Source: an uncultured Eggerthella sp. (lineage in GTDB: Bacteria > Actinomycetota > Coriobacteriia > Coriobacteriales > Eggerthellaceae). From it: a stretch of DNA of 18,033 nucleotides. Shown one piece after another: positions 1 through 7,183 of this stretch (the first letter of the stretch is position 1; every line of letters starts with the position of its first letter). The stretch lies in NCBI GenBank assembly GCA_900548955.1, contig URMQ01000024.1:1-18033 (forward strand), given 5' to 3'. Below the pieces are notes generated by a model, which made no database searches, was not told the DNA's origin, and saw only the letters and a list, made by a program, of their open reading frames with translations. The position numbers were made by a program, and so were the translations under genes.

Positions 1-641
1 ACTTCGGCGCCGGCGATGGAACCAGCGTTTTCCACATCAACCTCAACGCGGACTTCGCACATGAGTAGCGCATAAGAAGGCGTTGCAATAAGAACAGTTG
101 AACCATAATCGTCTATCATCTGCAAATGACGATCGGTATTACCAGAGCCTGCGGGAATCAACATACAACCCAACTTTTGAAGACCATAATGAAGGCCAAA
201 TCCACCAGTAAACATCCCATAACCAAAGGCCATTTGAGCGCGATCACCAGGAACAACACCTGCCATACAAGCAAGACGAGCAATACACTCGCTCCAAACT
301 TCCATATCATGATTGTTATAGCCAACAACAATGGGCTTTCCTGTAGTGCCAGAAGAAGCATGGAGTTCTGTTACCTCATCTAAAGGTACCGCAAATAATC
401 CATAAGGAAAGGTATCACGCAACACAGTTTTATCAGTAAATGGAAGCTTACGTACATCGTCAAGCGATTGTATATCAGACGGAGATACCCCCATATCATC
501 CATTTTGTTGCGATACCATTCAACGCGTTCATACACATAGGCAACTTGCTTTTGAAGTTTTTCAAGCTGAAGATCGCGAATGCGATCGCGACTCATAGTC
601 TCTATTTCAGGCTGATACATCCTTGTGCTTGACGCGGTCAT
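1..641 (-). CDS. paaK: Phenylacetate-CoA ligase family protein, C-terminus cut by window edge
   Basis: AMP-forming aryl-acetate:CoA ligase of the adenylate-forming superfamily. It activates phenylacetate or indoleacetate with ATP and CoA, or runs in reverse after IorAB. Only the first 213 residues are inside the window; the family is about 430-440 aa, so roughly the C-terminal half is missing. The ATP-binding loop SSGTTGKP is at residues 96-103, followed by the PaaK-type stretch FGYGMFTGGFGLHYG, and the visible end reaches GAE, which matches the LGAEP region of the second copy at 5761-7068. An AGGA lies 11 nt upstream of the chosen ATG. An internal Met at 620 aligns better with the start of the other copy but has no properly spaced ribosome site. 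It is the last visible gene of an operon-like run, 48 nt after a tandem-ACT gene. The family is certain; the exact substrate is not visible. Confidence 0.9.
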   Translation of the reverse strand, partial: MTASSTRMYQPEIETMSRDRIRDLQLEKLQKQVAYVYERVEWYRNKMDDMGVSPSDIQSLDDVRKLPFTDKTVLRDTFPYGLFAVPLDEVTELHASSGTTGKPIVVGYNNHDMEVWSECIARLACMAGVVPGDRAQMAFGYGMFTGGFGLHYGLQKLGCMLIPAGSGNTDRHLQMIDDYGSTVLIATPSYALLMCEVRVEVDVENAGSIAGAE

Positions 642-689
642 AATACGACTTATCCTTTCATGGAAATTAAAAAAGAATTGTTAAGTAGT

Positions 690-1100
690 TTAGCGAAGAT
701 CATCCTGCGTAATGATGCGAACTCCGTCTTTTGCTAAAAGCTCTTCTGCAAAAACAGGATCATCAACACGAAAAGCAATATAAGTTTCAATAAGTGAATA
801 GCTATAGGTGATATTAATATTTGCGTCTGCAAGAATGCCAAAGACTCGAGCTAATTCGCCAGGTTCATCAATCATTTCAGCACACACAACATCAGTAAGC
901 GTTACCGCAGAACCGCGATCTTGAAGAACAGCTAAAGCGCGTTCTGGTTCGTCAACAATAAAACGCGCTATACCGTAATCACCCGTATCAGAACAGCTAT
1001 AGCCTCGAACACTAATACCAGCATCCTGGAAAATATCCAAGTTGCGCTTTAAATGACCTGGCTTACTTTCGACGAATACGCTAATTTGTTTGATGCTCAT
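690..1100 (-). CDS. Tandem ACT-domain protein, downstream of iorB
   Basis: Small cytosolic protein of 136 aa made of two ACT domains (about residues 1-70 and 71-136) with no catalytic domain. The second half contains the typical ACT turn DEPGELARVFGILADANIN, and the first half carries the matching pattern SKPGHLKRNLDIFQDAGIS. Stand-alone ACT pairs of this kind are known next to indolepyruvate oxidoreductase and phenylacetate-CoA ligase genes and are presumed to bind amino acids, but their role is not established. The start codon directly abuts the iorB stop, so translation is probably coupled. It is homologous to the second tandem-ACT protein at 5339-5761: both share the DT-D-G-I, DVV and PGELA blocks. 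I infer a ligand-sensing or allosteric role for the Ior/PaaK step; a partner cannot be read from the sequence. Confidence 0.88.
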   Translation of the reverse strand: MSIKQISVFVESKPGHLKRNLDIFQDAGISVRGYSCSDTGDYGIARFIVDEPERALAVLQDRGSAVTLTDVVCAEMIDEPGELARVFGILADANINITYSYSLIETYIAFRVDDPVFAEELLAKDGVRIITQDDLR

Positions 1101-1691
1101 TTATTGCTCCCCTCGCGCATAAGCTGCACCGCTACGGAATGCTTCAATATTAATATCTATAGTCTTCGGTGGAACTTTAGAGCGAATAACTTCTTCCCAA
1201 ACATCGGCACCAAAAGGAAGAGAAACAGAAAGTGCTCCTAATAAAACAACATTGGCACACTTAGCAGTTCCTGCTTTACGTGCAATATCACTTGCGGGAA
1301 TAAGCGTAGCTCCATATTCTTCCAAACGTTTACGAGCGTGTGAAGGCATAGAAGCTTTTCCAGTCAGTACTGGTAACGGTTTAATGGATTCATCATTAAC
1401 GACTAACGCACCATCAGTTTTTAAGAATGAAATATTACGAAGAGCTTCAACAACCTCAAATGAGACAACACTATCAGCGCAGCCCTCATCACAAACCATA
1501 GTGGAAACCTTCTGACCAAAACGGACCACAGTTGTTACTGCACCACCGCGTTGCGCCATACCGTGAATTTCAGAAACCTTACAATCAAGACCAGCAGCAG
1601 TTGCAACCCGAGCTAAAAGATCTGCAGCCGTAATAGTACCTTGGCCACCGACGCCGCATAATAAAATGGTATATACATCAGAACGGTTCAT
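1101..1691 (-). CDS. iorB: Indolepyruvate oxidoreductase subunit beta
   Basis: Beta subunit of indolepyruvate:ferredoxin oxidoreductase, homologous to the gamma domain of 2-oxoacid:ferredoxin oxidoreductases. With IorA it converts aryl-pyruvates and CoA to aryl-acetyl-CoA, CO2 and reduced ferredoxin in the cytosol. The 196-aa length is normal for the family. The glycine-rich signature GVGGQGT is at residues 13-19, followed by the conserved block EIHGMAQRGG. Its ATG overlaps the iorA stop by one base (TAATG), so the two subunits are probably made by coupled translation in equal amounts. No missing motif or frameshift is seen. Confidence 0.95.
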   Translation of the reverse strand: MNRSDVYTILLCGVGGQGTITAADLLARVATAAGLDCKVSEIHGMAQRGGAVTTVVRFGQKVSTMVCDEGCADSVVSFEVVEALRNISFLKTDGALVVNDESIKPLPVLTGKASMPSHARKRLEEYGATLIPASDIARKAGTAKCANVVLLGALSVSLPFGADVWEEVIRSKVPPKTIDINIEAFRSGAAYARGEQ

Positions 1692-3445
1692 TAACGACCC
1701 CCTTCACGTGGCTCAATAGCGCCAAAATTGCAGTACTGACGGCATTGATCGCAGCCGATACAAAGATCGGGATCAATTGAGGAAATTCCAGTTTCTGGAT
1801 CTGACGCAATAGCGGGGCAACCAAGAGTTTTACAAATACCGCAACCCGTGCAATCTGGAGTAACCACATAAGATTGCTTAGGACTTTTATCCAAAAGAAC
1901 ACAAGAACCCTGAAAAACAATAACATCGAGCTCTTCACGTTGAGTCGCTTCCTTCAAAGCAGAGCGAACCGCTTTCATATCAAAAGCATCAACGCATTGG
2001 ACATGATCAACTCCAAGAGCCTGCAGGATTGCAGGTAAATTCAATTCACAGCTAGGGCGATGCTGTAAGGTAATTCCATTAAAAGGGTTACCTTGTTGAC
2101 CAGTCATAGCAGTGGTTCGATTATCAAGAATACAAACCGTACCGGCACCCTTATTATAAATAGTATTCATCAGGGAAGTTAAACCTGAATGAGCGAATGT
2201 AGAATCACCAATAACTGCAACTACGGGACGATGAGCACCTTCTAAAGCAAGCTCAAAGCCATGAGCCATAGAAACTGAAGCACCCATATCAAGGGTGGTG
2301 TCCATAGCTGAAAGTGGTGGAAGTGCCCCTAAGGTATAGCAACCAATATCGCCCGTTACAATGGCGCGTAAGCGAGATAATTCTTTAAAAATGATACGAT
2401 GAGGACACCCTGGGCACAACGCGGGAGGACGATTAGGAATATCTTGCTCCGGTTCCCTGTGATCAGGCAATTCCCATCCAAACGAACGACGGATAGCACT
2501 AGGCGTAAGCTCTCCATCAGGAGGAAGAGGAATTTCAAAAGTGTTCAATACTATGCCGCATGAGGCAACGGCATCAGATAGGTACGTAGAAGCTTCTTCA
2601 ACTACATATACTTCATCAACACTATCAGCAAATTGATGTAGTGCTTCTTTTGGAAGAGGCCAGGTAACCCCTAATTTAAATATATCAACGTTAGGGCAAG
2701 CTTCTTTTACGTGCTGATATACGGAACCAGCACAAATTACTCCAATGCGAGAACTTTGAGAATCTTGTAAATCAGAGTGTTCAATTACATTGTAAGGACA
2801 GGTTTCAACCCATTCACGAACAGAAGCTATACGATTAACCAGAACTTTTCTGCGAGGCTTTGCAAAAGCTGGCATCATAACCCACTTGCCAGGATCCTTT
2901 TCATAAGGCTTCTTTGCAACCTCTACCCTATCCCCTATTTCAACAGGAGTTTTAGTATGAGAAATGCGAACCGTTGAACGAATCATAACAGGAGTATCAA
3001 ACTGTTCAGAAATCTCGTAAGCATCCTTTGCAAAATGATGAGCTTCACATGAATCAGAAGGCTCCAACACAGGAATCATAGAAGCCATAGCATAGTAGCG
3101 CGAGTCCTGTTCGTTTTGAGAAGAAAACATTCCAGGATCATCAGCAGCAAGCAACAGCAATCCACCATTTACACCAGTATAGGCTGCGGTGAATAAGGGA
3201 TCTGCGCAAACATTAACACCTACATGCTTCATGGTTACCAAAGTGCGCGCGCCTGCAGCAGAAGCACCTACCGCAACTTCAAGCGCTACTTTTTCGTTAG
3301 GACACCATTCAGCATACACACCAGGAAGTTCTGCAAAAGATTCCATGGTTTCCGTAGAAGGGGTACCAGGATAAGCAGTTCCAATATGGCAGCCAGCTTC
3401 CCATGCACCTTGAGCTATTGCTTCATTTCCTGATAGAAGCTTCAT
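1691..3445 (-). CDS. iorA: Indolepyruvate oxidoreductase subunit alpha
   Basis: Catalytic TPP- and iron-sulfur-containing subunit of indolepyruvate:ferredoxin oxidoreductase, 584 aa. The N-terminal pyrimidine-binding domain (about 1-170) has the typical GNEAIAQGAWEAG start and YPGTPSTE. The TPP-binding domain (about 340-515) has CPGCPHR at 344-350, GDIGCYTLG from 366 and GDSTFAHSG at 413-421. The C-terminal ferredoxin domain has two four-cysteine clusters, C532/535/538/543 and C562/565/568/572, so two [4Fe-4S] centres can form. Known substrates are indolepyruvate, phenylpyruvate and 4-hydroxyphenylpyruvate from aromatic amino-acid transamination. An AGGAG lies 8 nt before the ATG, and the gene begins 14 nt after the upstream FHA gene. 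All expected catalytic features are intact. Reduced ferredoxin from this enzyme is a plausible electron source for the Ech hydrogenase encoded upstream at 10460-15951. Confidence 0.95.
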   Translation of the reverse strand: MKLLSGNEAIAQGAWEAGCHIGTAYPGTPSTETMESFAELPGVYAEWCPNEKVALEVAVGASAAGARTLVTMKHVGVNVCADPLFTAAYTGVNGGLLLLAADDPGMFSSQNEQDSRYYAMASMIPVLEPSDSCEAHHFAKDAYEISEQFDTPVMIRSTVRISHTKTPVEIGDRVEVAKKPYEKDPGKWVMMPAFAKPRRKVLVNRIASVREWVETCPYNVIEHSDLQDSQSSRIGVICAGSVYQHVKEACPNVDIFKLGVTWPLPKEALHQFADSVDEVYVVEEASTYLSDAVASCGIVLNTFEIPLPPDGELTPSAIRRSFGWELPDHREPEQDIPNRPPALCPGCPHRIIFKELSRLRAIVTGDIGCYTLGALPPLSAMDTTLDMGASVSMAHGFELALEGAHRPVVAVIGDSTFAHSGLTSLMNTIYNKGAGTVCILDNRTTAMTGQQGNPFNGITLQHRPSCELNLPAILQALGVDHVQCVDAFDMKAVRSALKEATQREELDVIVFQGSCVLLDKSPKQSYVVTPDCTGCGICKTLGCPAIASDPETGISSIDPDLCIGCDQCRQYCNFGAIEPREGGR

Positions 3446-3459
3446 ATGTTTCTCTCCTA

Positions 3460-3894
3460 TTACTCAGCGTAACGCAGCACAAAACACCCGATTTGGATAA
3501 TGTCTCTATCATGAAGCATGACATGATCTACGTTGGTGTTGTTAACCCATACACCGTTGAAAGATTCAGTGTCACGAATAGACCAATCTCTGCCAACACG
3601 CTCTAAAAGTGCATGTTCGCGTGAAACCGTCATATCATTTAGAAAAACATCGCACTGAGGGGAACGACCAATCGAGGCCTGATTCCCAGTAAGCTGATAA
3701 ACCAAACCTTCTTGCTTTCCATACAAAACGGTTAATGTAGGAGTGGAAGCAGACGAATTCGGAATATCTGCATTTTCGGGCTCTAACGATACTACCTTAA
3801 ATTCCTCCGTTGCATCCTGAAGACGGTATCCACAAGCGGCACACGCTTCATCTTGAGGATTGAGCGGATTATTACAAACTGGACATCTATCCAT
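3460..3894 (-). CDS. Zinc-ribbon and FHA-domain protein
   Basis: A 144-aa cytosolic protein. Residues 4-21 form a CPVC-x10-CAAC zinc ribbon, a linker follows (about 25-50), and a forkhead-associated domain occupies about 53-144. The FHA phosphothreonine-binding residues are visible: GRS at 76-78, SREH at 91-94 and NG at 113-114. FHA domains bind phosphothreonine peptides made by Ser/Thr kinases; no kinase is in this window, so the partner is unknown. The start has a perfect AGGAGG 4 nt upstream and lies 12 nt after the dacA stop; iorA follows 14 nt later. It therefore sits inside a metabolic operon, next to a cell-wall enzyme. A role linking kinase signalling to envelope growth is inference. 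Confidence 0.9.
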   Translation of the reverse strand: MDRCPVCNNPLNPQDEACAACGYRLQDATEEFKVVSLEPENADIPNSSASTPTLTVLYGKQEGLVYQLTGNQASIGRSPQCDVFLNDMTVSREHALLERVGRDWSIRDTESFNGVWVNNTNVDHVMLHDRDIIQIGCFVLRYAE

Positions 3895-3906
3895 TATTCC
3901 TCCTGT

Positions 3907-5352
3907 TTAATAAGTTTGATTTAATGTGGCATTACTGCCATAGATAAGAGGGGTGGTATTAATAACAACACTTTCAGCAGATGTTTGACCCCCATTAAAA
4001 CCACGAATCAAACGATCCCACCAAATGCCAATTCCTTCAATAAAGTTAGGAGCCGTGCAGGTTTCAGCCGCAACAATATCGCAAGAAGCTATTTGCTCAT
4101 TATGTTGATAGAACGTTGCCGTACCAACTTTTTGTCCAGGACGAACATCGCCAGATACGGTATCAAATTCTATTTTTTGGCTCACATTTCCTTCAAGTGC
4201 AAATACCTCTACCGCCGCATCAGGATCAGCAAAAGTAGCCTTAAATGTTTTATCAATCCATCCGGAGTGACTTACATAGGCAACCACAGGCACATCCGAC
4301 GTTTGACCATCAGATGAGGTATATTGAGTTGATTCTGGACTGTGAGCAAGTGTGTAATCAATAGTGTTATTAAATACCCAATCATCAAGGGTCGTAGCGT
4401 CAATAAAGCGCTGTTGTTCAGAATTGGAATTTAATACTACTGCATACAGCGTTCTTCCGTCACGTTCTACCGCACCTGCAAAACACTGGCCAGCTTTTTC
4501 AGTGTAGCCAGTCTTTACACCACAAGCACCTTCATAAGTGCCAATAAGAACATCGGTAGATTCTAATAAAACATCAACCGTAGCACCGGCACGAGTAACC
4601 TGAATAGTGTCGCTATCTTTTGAAACAATAGATCGGAACAAATCGCTACTCATTGCTGCAGAAATCATAGTAGCAACATCTCGTGCAGAACAATACATTT
4701 CCGCGTCATGTTGATCGATATCAAGGCCATGAGGATTAGAAAAAAGCGAATTGGTCATACCTAATTCTTGTGCCTTTTTATTCATTGCATATACAAAAGC
4801 ATCATAAGCAGAATCCGGGACAGAAGCATCGCCCGATTCTTGCAATTGTTGCTTAACGGAATCTCCTAACGATTCTGCGATGGCCTGAGCTGCATCGTTA
4901 CCCGAAGGAAGCATCAATGCCTTTAGTGCAGATTCGAGCGTCATAGTATCGCCTGCTTGCAACATTGCCGAAGACTCGCCAATAGTAGCTGCAGTTTCAC
5001 TAACCGTAACCATAGTTGATTGGGGATCGCCATATTGTAAAGCAACTAATGCTGTCATAACTTTCGTAATGGAAGCAATGTGCGTCTGTGTATCAGCATC
5101 ACGCTCAAAATATACCTTGCCTGAATCATCAACCACGTAAGCATATTCAGCAACAATGCTTGGGCATGTTGCTGAATTTAAACCACGAGATTCAACACTC
5201 ATTCCCGCAACAATATCCGACTGGCGCACATCAGCCGAAGCGTGTGCAGGAAAAGCCCAACAGCCAAGGAGGGCGCAAAGGAGAAAGGCGCTAATACAAG
5301 CGCCTAGTCTCATACGAATAGTTGTTTGAGGCTCTACTTTAGTCAACGACAT
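3907..5352 (-). CDS. dacA: Secreted D-alanyl-D-alanine carboxypeptidase (PBP5/DacA family)
   Basis: Low-molecular-weight penicillin-binding protein that trims the terminal D-Ala from peptidoglycan stem peptides outside the membrane. From the chosen start it is 481 aa. A signal peptide is visible (basic MRLG, hydrophobic core about 18-35, likely cleavage after AHA at 36-38). The three active-site motifs of the S11 peptidase family are intact: SITK at 94-97, SGN at 150-152 and KTG at 280-282. About 180 residues follow, consistent with the PBP5 C-terminal beta domain; I see no clear hydrophobic membrane anchor at the end. The reading frame is open further upstream to 5403, but the ATG at 5352 has GGAAG 6 nt upstream and overlaps the preceding ACT gene by only 14 bp, so I prefer it. 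An envelope gene here is out of theme with the Ior/PaaK genes around it. Confidence 0.92.
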   Translation of the reverse strand: MSLTKVEPQTTIRMRLGACISAFLLCALLGCWAFPAHASADVRQSDIVAGMSVESRGLNSATCPSIVAEYAYVVDDSGKVYFERDADTQTHIASITKVMTALVALQYGDPQSTMVTVSETAATIGESSAMLQAGDTMTLESALKALMLPSGNDAAQAIAESLGDSVKQQLQESGDASVPDSAYDAFVYAMNKKAQELGMTNSLFSNPHGLDIDQHDAEMYCSARDVATMISAAMSSDLFRSIVSKDSDTIQVTRAGATVDVLLESTDVLIGTYEGACGVKTGYTEKAGQCFAGAVERDGRTLYAVVLNSNSEQQRFIDATTLDDWVFNNTIDYTLAHSPESTQYTSSDGQTSDVPVVAYVSHSGWIDKTFKATFADPDAAVEVFALEGNVSQKIEFDTVSGDVRPGQKVGTATFYQHNEQIASCDIVAAETCTAPNFIEGIGIWWDRLIRGFNGGQTSAESVVINTTPLIYGSNATLNQTY

Positions 5353-5761
5353 AAATATCTTCCGGTTTGCATACATTAAATCCTGCTGCCGAAAGTTTAA
5401 CATCTAACGAAGGATCATTTACTTTAAGCACATCATAAGCAAAATCTCCCACAATAAAACAATGAGCATATTCGACATTGATGTTGTTTTCATCAAGATA
5501 GTCCATAAGATTTGCTAATTCGCCTGGTTTGTTTGCCACACGAACCGCAACAACATCTATCAAACGAGCTCGATAACCAGCGGCAGTAAGAGCGTCGCAG
5601 GCTTTTTGAGGCGTATCGCAAAAGATGCGAAGAATACCAAAATCTGCAGTATCAGCTAAAAACAAAGCTTGCATATTAATATTGGCATTAGCAATGGTTC
5701 GAACCGCACTAGCTAAACGCCCTTCTTCGTTTTCAAGGAAAACAGTTAATTGAGAAATCAT
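5339..5761 (-). CDS. Tandem ACT-domain protein, downstream of paaK
   Basis: A 140-aa protein of two ACT domains (about 1-70 and 71-140) and nothing else. The second domain has the turn NKPGELANLMDYLDENNINV; the first has ENEEGRLASAVRTIANANIN. It resembles the ACT protein at 690-1100 throughout, so the two are paralogues. Its ATG overlaps the paaK stop by one base (TAATG), which indicates translational coupling, and the next gene (dacA) starts inside its last codons. Such proteins are common partners of phenylacetate-CoA ligases and are thought to sense amino acids. Direct control of PaaK is inference. Confidence 0.88.
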   Translation of the reverse strand: MISQLTVFLENEEGRLASAVRTIANANINMQALFLADTADFGILRIFCDTPQKACDALTAAGYRARLIDVVAVRVANKPGELANLMDYLDENNINVEYAHCFIVGDFAYDVLKVNDPSLDVKLSAAGFNVCKPEDIYVVD

Positions 5762-7068
5762 TAGTGCAGCCCCTCTCGAAGATCTACGATACGTTTAGCT
5801 TTACCTTCGCTACGTTCCAACGTTTTCGGCTCAACAATTTTAACGTCTACAGCAATCTGCAGGTTATCCTTCAAAGCTTTTTCAAGATCTCGCTTCAATT
5901 TTTCCAAACGACGAATTTCATCAAAGGGGAAATCAGGAACAGTTTCAACCAGAAGCTGAACATGATCAAGTGTGCCCTTCGTTGTAAGAATAAGTTGATA
6001 TTGAGCGGTAATTTCTGGGAAGGAAACTATTTCTTCTTCAATCTGCGATGGGAATACATTAACACCACGAAGAATCATCATATCATCAGTACGTCCAGCG
6101 ATACGATCCATCCTACGGAATGTACGACCGCAAGTGCATTCACCAGGAATAATACGTGAAATATCACGAGTTCTATAACGAACTAAAGGAGAACAATCTT
6201 TACATAGAGTTGTAAAAACTACTTCTCCCCATTCACCATCAGGAACAGGTTTTAATGTCTTAGGATCAACTATTTCAATAATGAATTGATCTTCACATAC
6301 ATGCAGGCCATGCTGCATTTCGCATTCGCAGGCAACACCTGGTCCCATAATTTCCGAAAGACCATAAATGTCAAACACCTGAACACCTAATTTATCTTGA
6401 ATTTCTTTACGCATCGATTCTGAACACGGCTCAGCACCCAATACTGCAGCATGAATATGAAACTCTTCAGCGGGATTAAAGCCTTCTTCAATAGCAACAT
6501 CAGCAATATTAAGCGCATAGGAAGGAGTACAGCACAGCGCATCTACATCAAAGTCATGCATAAGACGAACTTGGCGCTTAGTATTTCCAGTCGACATTGG
6601 TAAAACGGTGCACCCTGCTCGCTCTCCACCATAATGAGCGCCTAAACCGCCCGTAAACAAGCCATATCCATAGGCAACTTGAATGGTGGCTTCCTTGCCA
6701 CAATTTGCAGCATATAGAAAACGAGCAAAACAATCACCCCACCGATCAAGATCATCCTGTGTATAGCCAACAACGGTAGCAGTGCCTGTAGTACCCGATG
6801 AACAGTGAATGCGCGCAACTTCGCTTTTTGGAACCGCAAACATCTTAAAAGGATACGCATCACGCATATCTTGTTTAGTAGTGAAAGGAAACTTAGCCAA
6901 ATCCTCTAAGCAAGTAATGTCTTCTGCACTAACTCCGGCTTTGCTAAAGGATTCTTTATAAAACGGAATAGCTTCTGAAACTCGCTTAACTAAAGCTTTG
7001 AGACGTTCTAACTGTAGCTGTTCCAAATCTTCCCGTGACATAGTTTCGATTTCAGGTTGAAATAACAC
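5761..7068 (-). CDS. paaK: Phenylacetate-CoA ligase family protein
   Basis: Full-length (435 aa) AMP-forming aryl-acetate:CoA ligase. The N-terminal domain carries the nucleotide loop SSGTTG at 90-95, then AYGYGLFTGGLGAHYGGE and LGAEP. The middle shows DIYGLSEIMGPGVACEC, the RYRTRD adenylation motif and the CTCGRT motif, and the C-terminal domain begins near LRGVNVFPSQIEEE. The residues after the loop are T96-A97, where the other copy in this window and typical PaaK proteins have Lys-Pro. The start is GTG: AAGGAG lies 6 nt upstream, and the only nearby ATG is followed at once by a stop. The gene is first in an eight-gene run and follows a 113-nt gap. Indoleacetate, phenylacetate or 4-hydroxyphenylacetate are plausible substrates given iorAB nearby. 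Confidence 0.93.
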   Translation of the reverse strand: MLFQPEIETMSREDLEQLQLERLKALVKRVSEAIPFYKESFSKAGVSAEDITCLEDLAKFPFTTKQDMRDAYPFKMFAVPKSEVARIHCSSGTTGTATVVGYTQDDLDRWGDCFARFLYAANCGKEATIQVAYGYGLFTGGLGAHYGGERAGCTVLPMSTGNTKRQVRLMHDFDVDALCCTPSYALNIADVAIEEGFNPAEEFHIHAAVLGAEPCSESMRKEIQDKLGVQVFDIYGLSEIMGPGVACECEMQHGLHVCEDQFIIEIVDPKTLKPVPDGEWGEVVFTTLCKDCSPLVRYRTRDISRIIPGECTCGRTFRRMDRIAGRTDDMMILRGVNVFPSQIEEEIVSFPEITAQYQLILTTKGTLDHVQLLVETVPDFPFDEIRRLEKLKRDLEKALKDNLQIAVDVKIVEPKTLERSEGKAKRIVDLREGLH

Positions 7069-7167
7069 TTACATCTCCTTTCACCATACCGCAGCCTTTA
7101 AACCTTACCAACAAATGCAATAAGGAAGAAAAGCTTTTGATAATTATGGCATTGAACAACCAAAAGA

Positions 7168-7183
7168 AAGGATAAGTTTCCTT
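7168..7183 (-). terminator. Weak terminator-like hairpin at the vanW-family stop codon
   Basis: The minus strand reads AAGGA, a six-base loop, TCCTT, then TCTTTT. The stem is only 5 bp and overlaps the stop codon of the upstream gene. It is the sole candidate I see for ending that transcript before the paaK run. I could not find a convincing -35/-10 pair in the rest of this 113-nt gap. Confidence 0.3.

Noticed and set aside
5353..5403. Longer dacA starting at 5403
   Set aside because: It would overlap the ACT gene by 65 bp and add residues before the signal peptide; the ATG at 5352 has its own ribosome site.
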